A DNA stretch of 54,756 nt, taken from Smittium mucronatum. Taxonomy: Eukaryota; Kickxellomycota; Harpellomycetes; Harpellales; Legeriomycetaceae. The translations under genes were made by a program, and so were the position numbers. Shown here piece after piece: positions 22,150 through 34,139 of this stretch (the stretch's first letter is position 1; each line of letters starts with the position of its first letter). The notes under the pieces are model-generated. The model worked only from the letters and a program-made list of their open reading frames with translations. It had not been told where the DNA came from and did no database searches. The stretch covers positions 1 through 54,756 of the forward strand of contig LSSL01002610.1 in assembly GCA_001953115.1 (NCBI GenBank), given 5' to 3'.

Positions 22150-23700
22150 ATGAAGATGGAGAAATATCATTTTGAAGATATAAAAATAAAATTTATTCCA
22201 AACTACCATAATACTGAATTTTTGAAAATCGAAAGATCTGCTTGTCTTATGAATAAAGTAACAAATATTTACGATTCTAATGATCCAATCATTATTGTTT
22301 GCACACATTACCCCTTTATTAAAGTTTCATATAATCTATTACCAATTTATTTCTTATCCTTTATAAACAACTCGCATTCCCACTTTTTGGAATGCAAGCT
22401 TTTCAATTATTTTCTTATTTTCTCATTCCTCCTTAGTTTAAAATATGTCTTATTCATAGCAAAACTATCAATCCTATCCATTTACAAGACCAATTAGGTT
22501 CCTTACAATGATGTAATAAAAAAAACTTGGAAATAAAATGAATAATTTCAGAGCAAGGAGAAGATGCTGAATATAATAAAATATATCCATCGATATCATA
22601 TTTAAATAAAAAAAGCAAAAAAGAGAGATCGATAACTATATTTGAATTGAAAAAGCTGTGTGACAAGATTAAAATCAGTTCAGAACTGGGAACTGAGCTA
22701 GTATTATATGAATGCATAAATAGAAACGAAATAAATTCACTATTTTGATCTCTAAAAAACTTTTAAATATAATTTTAGGTGCACGAAATGTTCATTTTGA
22801 CGCGAAATATAGTTTAAATTATATGAGTAACCCATTTTTTTGTGGTGATAAGCAAAAATTGCAAAAAATTCTTTCCTATATCCCTAGATTTAATCTGGAA
22901 TATAAAAGAGGAGTCCTTTTTATGATTATTTGAAAAAAATTAAAAAATTCTAGAAAAACTCAGTGAAAAGCTTCAAATAAATACTTTTGCAACCGATTAT
23001 GCATCCAGTATTGCCAGACTTATAAAAATTTTTGAAGAAAATTCAATAAGAATTAACCGCTAGACACAAAAAATTAGGAACATTAATATAAAAAATTCAA
23101 AATTTTCTCATTAATTCACAGAAAATTTTAAATTGGTTTCATTTAAGATCCAAAAAGTGATTAAAACGGAATATTTTGATCTAAATGGAAATTATTTACT
23201 AATGAAATACGAAAAAATAGGCGAAATAAAGGATCTTATCAAAATTATGTATAAAAATTACTTTATATCTAACAATAATAGGTATGAGGATGCTATTCTT
23301 TACTCGAAGAGGCTAAAAATTCTCTAAAGAGGTTTAACCCTACATTAAAAAAAAAAAATTTAAACAATAAGTCTTTAAGAACATCTTAAATAATTCCTAC
23401 CTTATCATAAGTAGTTAATGATCTTGAGAACAATAGCGAATTCCTTGAAAAAGAAATATCTTATAAGTCAGCCGAGATATTAAAAATGAAAAAATATCAT
23501 ACTAAAATTATCCAATATAAAGACGGGATAAACATAGTTACTATGACAGATGAAGAATAGTTATAACCAGAGAATATTTCAGGAATAATTACAAAAAAGA
23601 TAATTTATTTCATTTTTTGTGCGAGGATTTACCAAATATTTCAATAATTACTTCTAAGGAAGAAATGAATTAATTTTTGAATATAGACAGTTCATGCGTA
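22150..23700 (+). pseudogene. Possible broken or intron-rich protein gene, unrecognised
   Basis: Several plus-strand open blocks follow one another: 22150-22310 (starting MKMEKYHFEDIKIKF), about 22552-22745 (EQGEDAEYNKIYPSISYL onward), 22745-22933 (containing NPFFCGDKQKLQKILSYI), about 22945-23060 (EKLQINTFATDYASSIARL), 23133-23327, and about 23410-23560 (LEKEISYKSAEILKMKKYH). Their composition is more protein-like than the surrounding DNA. GT and AG dinucleotides that could join some blocks exist (for example TTTCAG at 22546-22551), but stops and frame changes remain. I considered a MutS-like protein but the match is too weak. It may be a decayed cellular gene or a mobile-element part. Confidence 0.25.
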
Positions 23701-25642
23701 GATTTTTTTAAAAAAATACGAATTTTTACAATATAATACTATTTAAAAATTGATTATAAGATCCATATATAATTGATGGTGAGATGAATAGTCAAAAAAA
23801 AAAAAGAGGGCGCGGCAATTAATTTAAGAAAAATCTCAACCTCAATAGAGAGACTAATAAAAAAATATATCTAAAATAATTTGTAATAATTTCATAATAT
23901 CTATCTTTCTTAAAATATATATATTAAGTTATGTATAATCTAAATAAATTTTAAACTATTTAAAAAATAATTATGAAATAAAAAATTTTCAAAAAAAAAC
24001 AGGGTATTAAAAATTTTAATATAAAATAATTTTAGAAATTAAAAAAGATCATAACGAAATTCAAAAATATAATCCAAAATAAATGTTGAGAAAATCGATC
24101 TGAAAAATGATAAAAACAAAATAGATGTTTTATTTTTAGTACAATGGTTGTTATTTGAATTGATTTGGGTCAAATTATTTTAAATAATCTAATTAAAGAT
24201 CAATATTAAAATTAAAATCCTATAGAATATTTAAACTGTGTTAAAATTGAACCAGAAAAAATATTAATTCAAATCCGGATCCAGATCCACTATCATGGCC
24301 ATTTTCAGGTTTATATAAATGCTCAACCACAAGTAAAAGTGCAAACAAAAAACATGTAAAAGTTCAAATAAAAGCACAAGAAAACATACAAGTACTATTA
24401 CAAAAATCAGCAAAAGTACAATTACAATTAAAATTACAATTACAATTACAAGAACATTTAGATTAAGAATTATGCTTAAATCTAAATTGCCAATTTTCAT
24501 ATGAAGTCTTTATAGCAGAAAATTAAACCAATTTTATTTTATGTTAGATTTTAATTTTAATGCTATTATTTCGTCATCTACAAACTCACTCAGAAGTATC
24601 ATAAAGATAGAAATTTAAAAAAAATAGTTTAAATTGACTCATTTATTCGCTTTATACAGATATTATTAACGAAATTCAAGATTTTTTTTCTGGTAAGGAA
24701 CAAAAATTGTAAATTAATTCCATAAGAAATTGATAATATATGTAAAGTAATATTAACAATTATGACTAAACACAAAATTAAATTTGCATAATATAAAAAT
24801 AACTAATAAGTAATAAGTTATTCTTAAATTCAGAATTTTACTGTTTTCTAATAAAATTTAGAGCAAATCTCTCGAATTTTCCTTATTGCTTGCTTTTCAT
24901 TAAGACGCACATAACACATGTTATAATTATTATGTCTATATAGGTTATCAATAACTTATATATAAGATAATAATACTCATTTAATTTTTTTATTATAATA
25001 AAAAAATTAAATTACATCATACAATAATTATTATCCAATTAGATTATCTAAGATAGATTATATTTAAAAAATATTATTGGTAATGTATTATAAATGTTTG
25101 GTTTATTTGTTTGATAGTTTGTTTTTTCTATCATATTAATATTTATGAAAATAAAATTTATCAGAAGTCATTACAAAGATTTCAACCAAGTCACTAAGAA
25201 TAAATTTTTAGACCTGAAAATTTTTCTGAAAAATTGTGAATTTTTATACGAGTAAAAAAGAAAAATTATCCTGAAAATATCGAAAATTTCTTTTAACCCT
25301 TCTCATAATGATCAAATACTCTATATTTCCCCATAAAAAATCTACTAACGATTTTAAAAAAATAGCATTTTATTATAGCTGATGAGTTACAATGCGATCT
25401 GTTTAATATATTTATCATTTATAGCCTTGATAAATATGGGATAATTTGTAATAATTAATTAAACAAATCAGCGATGATTTTCAGTCAAAATCGTATGTAT
25501 AAAACGATATTGTTTATTGGTTTCTTTATATTTTGAAATATCCAGATTTCGTATATAAATTGATGCCAACCAAATATGACAGCACTTAATATCTATATGA
25601 TTCGCATGTTTTAATCGGAATTTTAACCATGACTTAAAAATA
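23701..25642. other. AT-rich intergenic DNA with a low-complexity tract
   Basis: No gene was found. Around 24330-24450 there is a CA/AAT-rich low-complexity stretch ending in AATTACAATTAC-type hexamer repeats (about 24409-24450). The hydrophobic minus-strand open stretch across it is a by-product of that composition. Confidence 0.45.
24409..24450. repeat. Imperfect AATTAC hexamer repeat
   Basis: Several imperfect tandem copies of AATTAC/AAATTAC occur in a row, following a looser CAAAAGTACA-like tract. This is simple sequence repeat, not coding. Confidence 0.6.
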
Positions 25643-25724
25643 TGGTATCTGTGAGATTCGAACTCACGCCTCTTTCGAGACCGCAACTTGAGTGCGGCGC
25701 CTTAGACCGCTCGGCCAAGATACC
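25643..25724 (-). tRNA. tRNA-Leu (anticodon CAA)
   Basis: The minus strand folds as an 82-nt class II tRNA. The acceptor stem GGTATCT pairs with AGATACC with discriminator A. The A-box region reads TGGCCGAGCGGTC and the anticodon stem-loop is CCGCA-CTCAAGT-TGCGG, giving anticodon CAA (decodes UUG). A variable arm follows, and the T-loop region is GAGTTCGAATCTC. No CCA is encoded and there is no intron in the anticodon loop, although this isoacceptor carries an intron in several fungi. It lies 3 bp downstream of tRNA-Phe on the same strand, so one transcript could carry both. The fold leaves little doubt about the call. Confidence 0.96.
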
Positions 25725-25727
25725 ATA

Positions 25728-25800
25728 TGGGGACTCCGAGGATTGAACTCGGGACCGTACGATCTTCAGTCGCACGCTCTCCCAGCTGAGCTAAGTCCCC
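25728..25800 (-). tRNA. tRNA-Phe (anticodon GAA)
   Basis: The minus strand gives a 73-nt tRNA. The acceptor stem GGGGACT pairs with AGTCCCC with discriminator A. The D-arm contains TAGCTCAGCTGGGAGAGC, the anticodon stem-loop is TGCGA-CTGAAGA-TCGTA (anticodon GAA, decodes UUC/UUU), and the T-arm is CCGAG-TTCAATC-CTCGG. There is no intron and no encoded CCA. It stands immediately upstream of tRNA-Leu(CAA) in the same direction. Confidence 0.96.
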
Positions 25801-27039
25801 ATGGTTTAACAAAATAATAATAATATATACATCTTACCAAACAATCGAAATACATCTTTTATTTTATCACGGAAATTTATTATTTTAAAAAAATCAAAAT
25901 TATAATCCCACCATAATAATGGTAAAGTGAACCCTAGTTTAACTTCGAAGATCTGACGTGATTTGGCTCTTTCTTTGTTAATTGCCTAAAATAATTTTTC
26001 TTTATAATCTTAAAACTCTTTTTTTTTCAATAATCGAATTGGTATTCCCTAAACCATCACCATTTATACCACAAAATGGTACAAATGTTAGGTTATTGTA
26101 AGTTAGTTTGAAATATATTATATAAAATTAGAAACTTACCAATGATACTATTTCCTGATTACAATCATTTTTATTATGTGTTATAAAACCCTATTTTCGG
26201 TGTCTCAAACGTTAAAGTTTTAATGATGGAGTTTATAATTGAGCTACAAATACAGTTTCTAAAAAGGCATAAGGAAAGTGGGTATATAAAATTAGATAAT
26301 TTTGAAGACTGTTGTATTTTTAAATGATAAATCAAATTCGATAGTCTTTTAAGTTAAACCACCAATTTTCAATCGTTCCATTTACTATTTTAAATTATAT
26401 TAAAAAAATTATCAATGATGCCTAATAGAGAATTTAGAGATTTGATTATAACAATCTAGCCCACTTTTTTATATCTATGCTATAGCATTTTAAAATCAGG
26501 CATCAAATAATTATACTACATTCATCTATTTCGAACCTTATTCGCATTTTAAATGGTTTTCAAGAAAAGTCGCGCAAAATTTTGTATTATGTAAGCTCTA
26601 GTGATTTTTATCAATTTCCATTGGTTGAAATTGATAATATTGATTCTTTCTATATTGGTTAGTGTTTATTAATTATTGGACAAAACATGCTGAAATTATT
26701 TTTCGCGATTTGGGTCACAAATTGGGTAGAAATCGAACTATGATTAGGCAATGAATTAAATTGTCTTGGGTATCTGCCAAACAAATCTGTGAAATTAATA
26801 ATATTTATTTTGCGCAAACAGTGGTCATAAGTATTAAGTCATATTTTATAAGCGTGTTTTTCATACAATTAGGGAAATATACTTTTAACCATTGTTTTTT
26901 TTGTTGGTATTAAAAGTTATAATCCAAAATTTTGAGTTTATTATCGATTTACTCCATTTATATATCTCCCTTATATGCCTTGTTATCTAGTTTCTGCGTT
27001 TGGGTTAAACTTTTAAATTTATCAATTTAACCTTAAATC
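25801..27039. other. Intergenic region between tRNA-Phe and the SNF5-like gene
   Basis: No gene was found. This 1.2-kb divergent spacer holds the upstream regions of the minus-strand tRNA pair and the plus-strand SNF5-like gene. TATA-like, pyrimidine-rich sequence occurs near 26955-26985 (TATATATCTCCCTTATATG), but no promoter can be fixed. GCGCAAAATTTTG near 26571 and TTTTGCGCAAA near 26809 form a widely spaced inverted pair of unknown meaning. Confidence 0.45.
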
Positions 27040-28087
27040 ATGTCTTTTAATAGTAATTACAATAACAGGGGAGCACAAAAGCACGAAAATGAGCCTACTT
27101 ATGAATCCAATGTTAACTCTGGTGCAAATGGCAACCTTTCTTTGGGAATTCCTCATCATTCCAGTCAGAATAATCTTCTGTCATCTTATGATGATGGCTC
27201 CCTGTCTGGCACTCTTCAAGGTAATCAAATTAATGATTATTCGAATACCTCAGGTCATATCTCAATCCCTTTTTCAGAAATGAGAAATTCGTTGAGTAGG
27301 ATCTCTAGTCCTACTACTAATAATCCAGGTTCTATCCAGGGAATGGATTCCTATATGTCATATCTCAATCAACAACAAATCCTCCAAAGTCAGAATTCTA
27401 CCGGTATGTTGTTAGATCCATCTTCCTTATTAGAAAACGCTCAAGCTTTTCAGCCCATCCAACATCAGAATTTTAGTCATTTAAGAAACTCTCCAAATGA
27501 TTCGATTCACTCTTTCAACTCACAAAATTTACTAGATAAGAATTCGCAGATTGCTGGAAATTCTCCAAATCCTTTTAATTCAAACAATAGTTTGGTTAAT
27601 CAGCTATTACAAACTGACCACAATTTTCCCGAAATCCAGAAAGTTGAAGATAAGAATTTAAAAAGAAAATCTGATATCTCTAGTAATGTAAATAATAAAC
27701 AAGCAAAATCGTCTCGCAAAAAAATGAATCCTCCTTCTAAATCAAAAAAAATCACACTTGAACCCAATGATTCTCCTAAAAGCCCATCTATTGCACAGGA
27801 GATTCCAACTAACATGATTAAAAATAATGAACTGTTAAACTTATACCCGATCTCTCCTGCAAATAATCTTTTAAGCCCCACAAACAATTCGGTTATCTCA
27901 AACTCAAATTCAAATCCAATTTATACTGATTACAATCCAAATTTTAATTCTCAGATTTTTAACTCAAAAAAAAGTGAAAATGGATCAAATTCTTTGTCCA
28001 GTCCTAATAAAAATATAAACCAATACTTTTCCAATCTTCCTTCTCCTGTAAGGCAACAACTACAACAGCAATTTCAACAGCAACAGC

Positions 28088-28121
<34 letters not shown>

Positions 28122-31100
28122 GCAACAACAACAACAACAGCAACAACAACAACAACAGCAACAACAGCAACAACAGCAACAACAGCAACAACAACAACAA
28201 AAACAACAGCTGCATCAGCATCAGCTTCATCTGTTGCAAAATCAACAACAACAACAGCAGCAACAATTGGCACAAAAGCTTCAATTACATCAACAACAAC
28301 AAAGACAGCAACAGTTCATTTCACAACCAACTCAGTTTCAGCAACAAAAAAACCAAATAAGTCAAATTCAACTTACTCAACAACAAATTCAATCTCAGTT
28401 AATGCAATCAAATCAACGCCTAACCCAGCAGCAAATGACCCAACAGAAACTTTCTCAAAATAGCCAGATTCAACAACAGCAATACCCTAATCAACATTTA
28501 ATCCAAAATAATAGTTATCAGAAAACTCAAGAGGAGGGATCTCAACAGCAGCAACAGCTTCAAATGTTAATACAGTTACAACAGCAGCAAAATATTCAAC
28601 AGCAACAAAATCTTCAACAACAACAAAATCTCCAGCAACAAAAAAGCCTTCAACAAAAACAAAGCCTTCAACAACAACAGACTCTCCAACAGCAGCAAAT
28701 TCTTCAGCAGCAATTTCAAAAAAATTATCAAATCCAGCAGATGTTACAACAACAGCAACAACAACAACAAAAGCAAAATCTGAACTCAAACAGCGGCTTT
28801 TCTCCAGTTAATACTCAAGGCTTAAATAGTGCGAACATGGTATCAAACTTGAATCAAACTACCAGCTATCCTATCTCCCCAAGTTCAAAATCTAATTTTC
28901 AAAATTGGTCTGATATGGGAAGTAAAGATAGCTATCAATCCCAAATAGGTAACCAGAATGAGAGCATTGCTAACCTTAGCGAAAACGATTTCGCCACCGC
29001 AAACAACTCTAACCTTTCTCATTCTTTTCAAATGAATCAACAAACTCCTTTGCAAAAACAACTTCAACAAAAAGCCATTTTCATGCAGATGCTAAAATAC
29101 CAACCTAAAATGGTATCCACTCTTATCGAATCCAGTCCACAGCAACTTTTACAAATGGCAGCTGCCCAAACAAATGATGAAAACCAAAGAAAAATGATAT
29201 TCCATCAGCTTATACAGCGCCAAAATCTAATAAAATTTTTCATGTCCGGTTCCGATCGAAATAAACAACCAACAAATCACGTGGATATTCCAAAAAATGA
29301 ATTTAGTGGTCTTCTTGAAAGCCAAATTTCAAAAAGCAACCCTTCTATTAACCAAAATTCTACAAAATCTCCTTTTTCATCATTCCTTCCCATCGGCGCA
29401 CAACAAAATCCATATATATCTACCGAGGTTGGTTCAAGTTCTCTCAACAATATCTCTGGTCAGAATTTTATTAAAACCTCCGACATATCACAGAACAATA
29501 ATTTAAATTTAGATGAATTAGATAAAAAACAGCAAACTGGGGTTCAAATATCTAAGCAGAATTCTCAAAATTCTTCATTTGATAAAGCATCTTTCGGTGA
29601 TAAATCTAATGTTGATCCCTTATCTATTAACTCTACAAGTGAAGTTGAGCTTCACATGAACCATGATTTGGATAAACATACCATCAATGAAAATAACCCT
29701 AGTACATCAAATACTCCCATGCTTAGCACGTCTTCTAATATTAATAAAATTTCCACTCCTGAAAACCCTGCATCCTCTCAACAACCTCTTTCTCACGAAA
29801 GCAGAGATAATGAGATTGCGAGCTTTAAGAAAATTTTGGACAACCTACCCCCAAATCTTCAAGATAGACTTAAAAAGTTGACATCAACGAATACTGGGCG
29901 CACTTATGCATTCTCTATAATATTTTCAAAAACCCTTGACACTAAAAGCAAATTAAATTCCTTGTTCAACGTTCCCAATAACCTTTTCAGCGAACAAGAT
30001 AAAAACTTATTGAGTGAAAAATCAATCAGCCATCAGAGCAATCAATTTGGTTCCAGTTCAAATTTAAATTCAAGTTTAGCTCATAGCTCATCTCAGGATA
30101 TGAGTTATAATCCCACCAATAAAAAAAGTTCTTTTAGCCAAATTCCTGAGGTTAACGTCTCCTCCAAGCCACCTATCAATCAATCCCCCAAAAGCCCTCA
30201 AAAGAAAAATACCCAAACTCAATCACTATCTAAGGTTCATCCTGTTTCTTTTGATCCATCAGAAGCAGTTTACGAATCAAACCCAAATCCGAATGAAAAT
30301 AATTTTGATAAAAAAATCGCTCTGGATTTTCCAGACTCTAAACAAAAAACCCAACCCATTGTAGGGGAAAGTGACCATAGCAATGCCTCAAAGGTTCGGG
30401 CTCCTTCTAATATTGCCCAATCGGCTACAGGCCTACAATACGACCCTTCGAAAAAAAAAAAAGATTTAGATAATCAACCAAAGCTTAAAGACATGTCAGC
30501 CCACACTAAATCTATGTCTTTAGAAGTCAAGAATCTTTCCATTCCAATTGAGGAGAATGCCAACAATTTTGAAGACAAACAACATCCAAATCCTCAATCC
30601 TTAAAACTCGACACAAGCCCAAATGAATATCGATCCAATCGTTATATTGATAATGTAAATAACTACAGGTCTTCTCTTGTTTTAAACTACAAGCTTAAGG
30701 AGGAGGAATATCGAAAAATTCTTGAGAAGCAGAAAGTCGATATATTTTTGATGAACAAATTGTGGGTAGATAAGTCTTCCAACGTAAAGAAAAAAGTTAT
30801 ATCTGTTCTGGAATCCGACTCTGAGTACCCTGAACCCACATCAGTAAAAAAAGGCAAACGCTCCGATAGACCATATTTGTGGTTCAGGAAAAAACATATC
30901 GAAAAACAGGCCATTGAGAAAGAAACTTTGGTCCCTATTAGAATAGATTTGGAAGCCAATGGTGTTAATGTTAGGGATACATTCACGTGGAATTTAAACG
31001 AATCCCTAATTACTCCTATAGACTTTGCAAAAATAATGTGTTCCGACTTAAACTTATCCGAGGAAACTTTTTCTTCTTTGATTTCAAAATCCATAGAAGA

Positions 31101-32766
31101 GCAGCTAAATGAATATGCTGATTACAAGTTTTCAGCAGATGGTATTTGCGATGGGAATATGAGCTTGCATAAAGATCTTAGGGCAGTATTACAATTAGAC
31201 GTACTTGTTGATGGACTGTCCCTTAGGGATGAATTTGAATTTTCTGTGGATCCTTCATTTACCCCAGAAGACACTCCTGAAATTTTTGCCAGGTCATTAT
31301 GCTCCGAATATTATTTGAATGGAGAATTCGTTACTGCGATAGCTCATGGTATACGAGAGCAGCTTTATTCATATTCTAGATCATTGATAATGTCTGGATA
31401 TTCCCCTGATTCAAAAAAATTAGCGTTCATTGATCCAGACCTTTCTAATGCTTTGCTTCCTCAGATAACCTCCATCAACATTTTTCGTCCCTATTCTCCT
31501 TCCCACCCAATCATCGCTCCTTTTTTGACATTTTTGAGTGAATCCGATGCTGATAAATTCTCTCGTGAATCTGAAAGGGATGTAAGAAGAAAAAGGAGAC
31601 AAGCCCAAGCAAGGAAGGCTATATCTAAGCCTGATTTTGAGCCTTTAAAAACACAAAGAACAATATGTATTTTGCCTTATTTGAAGGATTTAAATTTTAA
31701 AAATAATATCCTACCTGATAAGGATAACATCTTTCTTTCCTCATCTCGAACAGTTTCTGCCATTTCAAGGAACTGGTTCATCCCTAGTGCCTTCAATAAA
31801 TATTCCATAAATTTCGTGCAATATAATTCTAAATTAGTGTCTACCCACAATAACCCCGTCAATTCAAATCTGGATGGGGATATCCATTCTGGTTTAACAT
31901 CTAAGCATGATAATTTTTCTCACCAGGAATTAGATCTTAACGCTCAAAAATTTCCTAATTCTGTATTTGGCATGAAGAGTGGTTACGATATGCTCAAAGC
32001 AAAAAATCCTGAATACTCTAACGGGTTTTATAATACAAAGTCTATTCAAGGGCCTCGAAGATTGTCAAATATCTCTCAAGGAAAAGCGGGATCTAAAGGA
32101 CGTGTATCTAGTTTAAACCAACCCCATGGCCTTTCAAGGAAAAAATATAGGGCAAGGGGAAGACCTTCAAATCTCGAGAAATCTCTAAGAGAGGCTGAAT
32201 CCATTTATGTATCTAAAGATGATTCTGGGCTAGCCAAAAATGCGCATTTAATAGTCACGAGCAGGCAAAAAATAAGAATAGTGGATGCTGGAGCCCCTGT
32301 AAAGGATCTTTCAGAGAAGGTAAGGCAGGAGCTGGAGACCAAATGGGCTTGTGTGCAGTGCGAAAAGGTGGCAAAAGATACACAAATGATAAGAATGGGT
32401 CCAGATGGATATCATAGTCTATGTGATGATTGTGGCCATAAATACTATAAAGCACTAACTAACTCTCGAGATAAGTCTAAAAACGATCTTGACGAACAAA
32501 TTTCAGCGAATGAAAATAGCTCACATTTTGAAAAGGAAAAACTTCCTGAAAAGGAAATTGTGTATGAATCAGGGAACGTAAAAAAGCCTGAAACTCAAAC
32601 ATCACAGCTCACTGAATCGGCTCTTTCAGGATCAGAAAGAAGCTTTAATTCTAACCTACCTGGTGATATGGATATGTTTGATGCAGAAAATGATGACACT
32701 AAATCTGATTTGGGATTAGATAGTAATAGTGATGTTAGTAACATCACTTATCAGTCAGAATTTTAA
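27040..32766 (+). CDS. SNF5: SNF5/SMARCB1-like SWI/SNF chromatin-remodelling subunit with GATA-type zinc finger
   Basis: A single uninterrupted 1908-residue frame. It should act in the nucleus as a core subunit of a SWI/SNF-type ATP-dependent nucleosome remodeller. Residues about 337-580 are Gln-rich, with an unbroken run of 42 Gln at 346-387 written in mixed CAA/CAG codons. The SNF5 homology domain lies at about 1297-1455 as two related repeats, starting LVPIRIDLEANG and LQLDVLVDGLSLRDEFEF. A basic segment follows (near 1515-1530, RDVRRKRRQAQARK). An AT-hook-like RGRP is at 1706-1709. A GATA-type finger has Cys 1771, 1774, 1795 and 1798 (CX2C-X20-CX2C). N-terminal and linker parts are Asn/Ser/Gln-rich and probably disordered. 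The ATG (ATCATGTCT) follows an AT-rich leader, and AATAAA at 32833 is a likely poly(A) signal. SNF5 versus its RSC paralogue SFH1 cannot be separated by eye; length and Gln-richness favour SNF5. Confidence 0.93.
28075..28200 (+). repeat. CAA/CAG repeat encoding 42 glutamines
   Basis: An in-frame run of 42 Gln codons inside the SNF5-like gene (residues 346-387), mainly CAA with CAG interspersed. It ends at an AAA codon at 28201, after which shorter Gln runs continue to about 28776. The codon mixture makes it less prone to slippage than a pure triplet repeat. Confidence 0.95.
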
Positions 32767-32832
32767 ATTCATTACAAATATTGTTTCTGCCACACTGGGG
32801 CATATAATGAGCCTCATTTTATTAATGACCTC

Positions 32833-32838
32833 AATAAA
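32833..32838 (+). promoter_or_regulatory. Likely poly(A) signal of the SNF5-like gene
   Basis: AATAAA lies 67 nt after the stop codon of the SNF5-like gene, a typical spacing for a eukaryotic polyadenylation signal. AATAAA-like strings are common in AT-rich DNA, so this is a positional inference. Confidence 0.4.
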
Positions 32839-33184
32839 AGTGAATATTATTTTTTTTGACTATTTGCGTGATTTACTTAGACATAATTTTCAACTCTAAT
32901 TCTTTAGTATAGGATTCTTTTTTTTTACATTTTTTCTATGCTTCCATAATATTTATCAATTAAAGAAATAGAAGACAAGAAGAAATTCGTTTTAATTTTT
33001 GGTGTATGCACTTTTGTATAGAATTTTGCTGTAATTTTAATTTTTAATTTTTGAAATTTGGATATTTAAAACCTTGATTCAAAATTTTACTTTCCCACTT
33101 TCGCCAACTCTAGGATTACGAAATCAACCAAATGGTAGGGCTGGGAATAAATAAAAGTTTTTGCTGGGGTTTAAAGATTTAGAC
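32839..33184. other. 3' flank of the SNF5-like gene
   Basis: No gene was found. AT-rich 3' flanking DNA runs up to the LINE-type repeat at 33185. Confidence 0.45.
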
Positions 33185-33440
33185 CTCAAAAATGGATCGA
33201 ACTGGGAACAGTGAAATTTTTGGATGGCATTCGTGTTGCCCGTTATTTATACTAGAAAGTATTAATAGATAAACAGCCCCCTTGAACCAATTCCCTGTGG
33301 GTAAGGAGCTGCTAGAGCCGAGGAGGGAGTTGGGTAGGAAATTTTTTTTTTAATTTTTTTAATATTGTTTTTATTCATTTTTATTAAGTTTAGAAATAAA
33401 TTCTGCGTAAAATAAAAACCTCAAAAGTGGTCACTTGGTA
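33185..33440 (+). repeat. LINE 3'-end-like repeat, first direct copy
   Basis: It aligns directly with 39489-39745. Shared blocks are GAACTGGGAACAG, GAAATTTTTG, the ACTAGAAAGTATTAATA block, AGCCCCCTTGAA, a GAG-GAGTTGGGTA block, and then a long T/A-rich tail. A third, inverted copy lies at 4795-4990. The second copy directly follows a LINE ORF2, so these are best read as LINE 3' ends. This one lacks the preceding ORF and is probably a truncated insertion. Confidence 0.6.
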
Positions 33441-34139
33441 CTAATATACCAGACCAAGAGCACTAAATAACAAAAAAACGACTCTCTTTCGGTTTACGTG
33501 TTGAAAAAATAATGGTTCAAATCGATCGACTTAAGCATTAAAACTAGAGCCAATAAAATCCAAATAAGAAAAGTTTCAAATATTATCAATTTTATCACAA
33601 GTGAAAAAAAAAATTTACACCACGAAAAAGTGATCCTGCAAATTTGTAAGCTAATTGAAAAACACTCGTACCGAAATTAAAAAATCTTTGCCAAAATTTG
33701 GAAGAGTTCGGACAAAGTTAACATCTAAAAATTTCAGAGTTTGCAAGTTTGTCAAAAAACTTGAAATTTTTTCAGTTGTTAAGCCTTTAAAAAACTTACG
33801 AAAAAAAGTTTAAATTGCCAAATTGGTGCACTTCAACAAAAATAAACAGGAAATAACTCTATCAAGATGAGGTTCTACAACTTTGGGCATTAATCAAAAA
33901 ATATTTAAAAAGTCAATATATATTTCGGAAAAAAGTTTGTAGTATACAAGGAAGCTCAAAAAATAGTCAATTTCTAACTCTTTACCTCAGTTAGAAGTGT
34001 GTGAATAGTCTCCAGCTTTTTTACATCGAATTCGTTTACATTGCTCAAATTCATCAATTCGATAAATTTTGACGCTTTATCTAATCAAATTTAATATTTA
34101 TTTAATATATTCAAAAAACCCAAAAAAAACCAAAAAAAA
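33441..34139. other. Spacer ahead of LINE ORF1; possibly its 5' leader
   Basis: No gene is apparent. The base composition is slightly less AT-rich than the deserts. It lies directly upstream of the ORF1-like start at 34140 and could be that element's 5' untranslated region. Confidence 0.35.

Noticed and set aside
22150..23700. MutS/MSH-like protein
   Set aside because: Some blocks vaguely resemble the MutS lever and clamp region, but no diagnostic motif (for example the Walker A region) is visible. The call was reduced to an unrecognised possible pseudogene.
24264..24500. Minus-strand 78-codon frame resembling a membrane protein
   Set aside because: Its Val/Ile/Leu run is produced by AATTAC-type simple repeats; there are no start or neighbour signals.
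25468..25686. 72-codon minus-strand frame next to tRNA-Leu
   Set aside because: It starts inside the tRNA-Leu gene and runs into AT-rich flank; there is no coding evidence.
28004..28284. Long hydrophobic minus-strand frames (poly-Val/Leu) opposite the Gln tract
   Set aside because: They are the antisense reading of CAA/CAG repeats in a well-supported SNF5-like gene and have no independent support.
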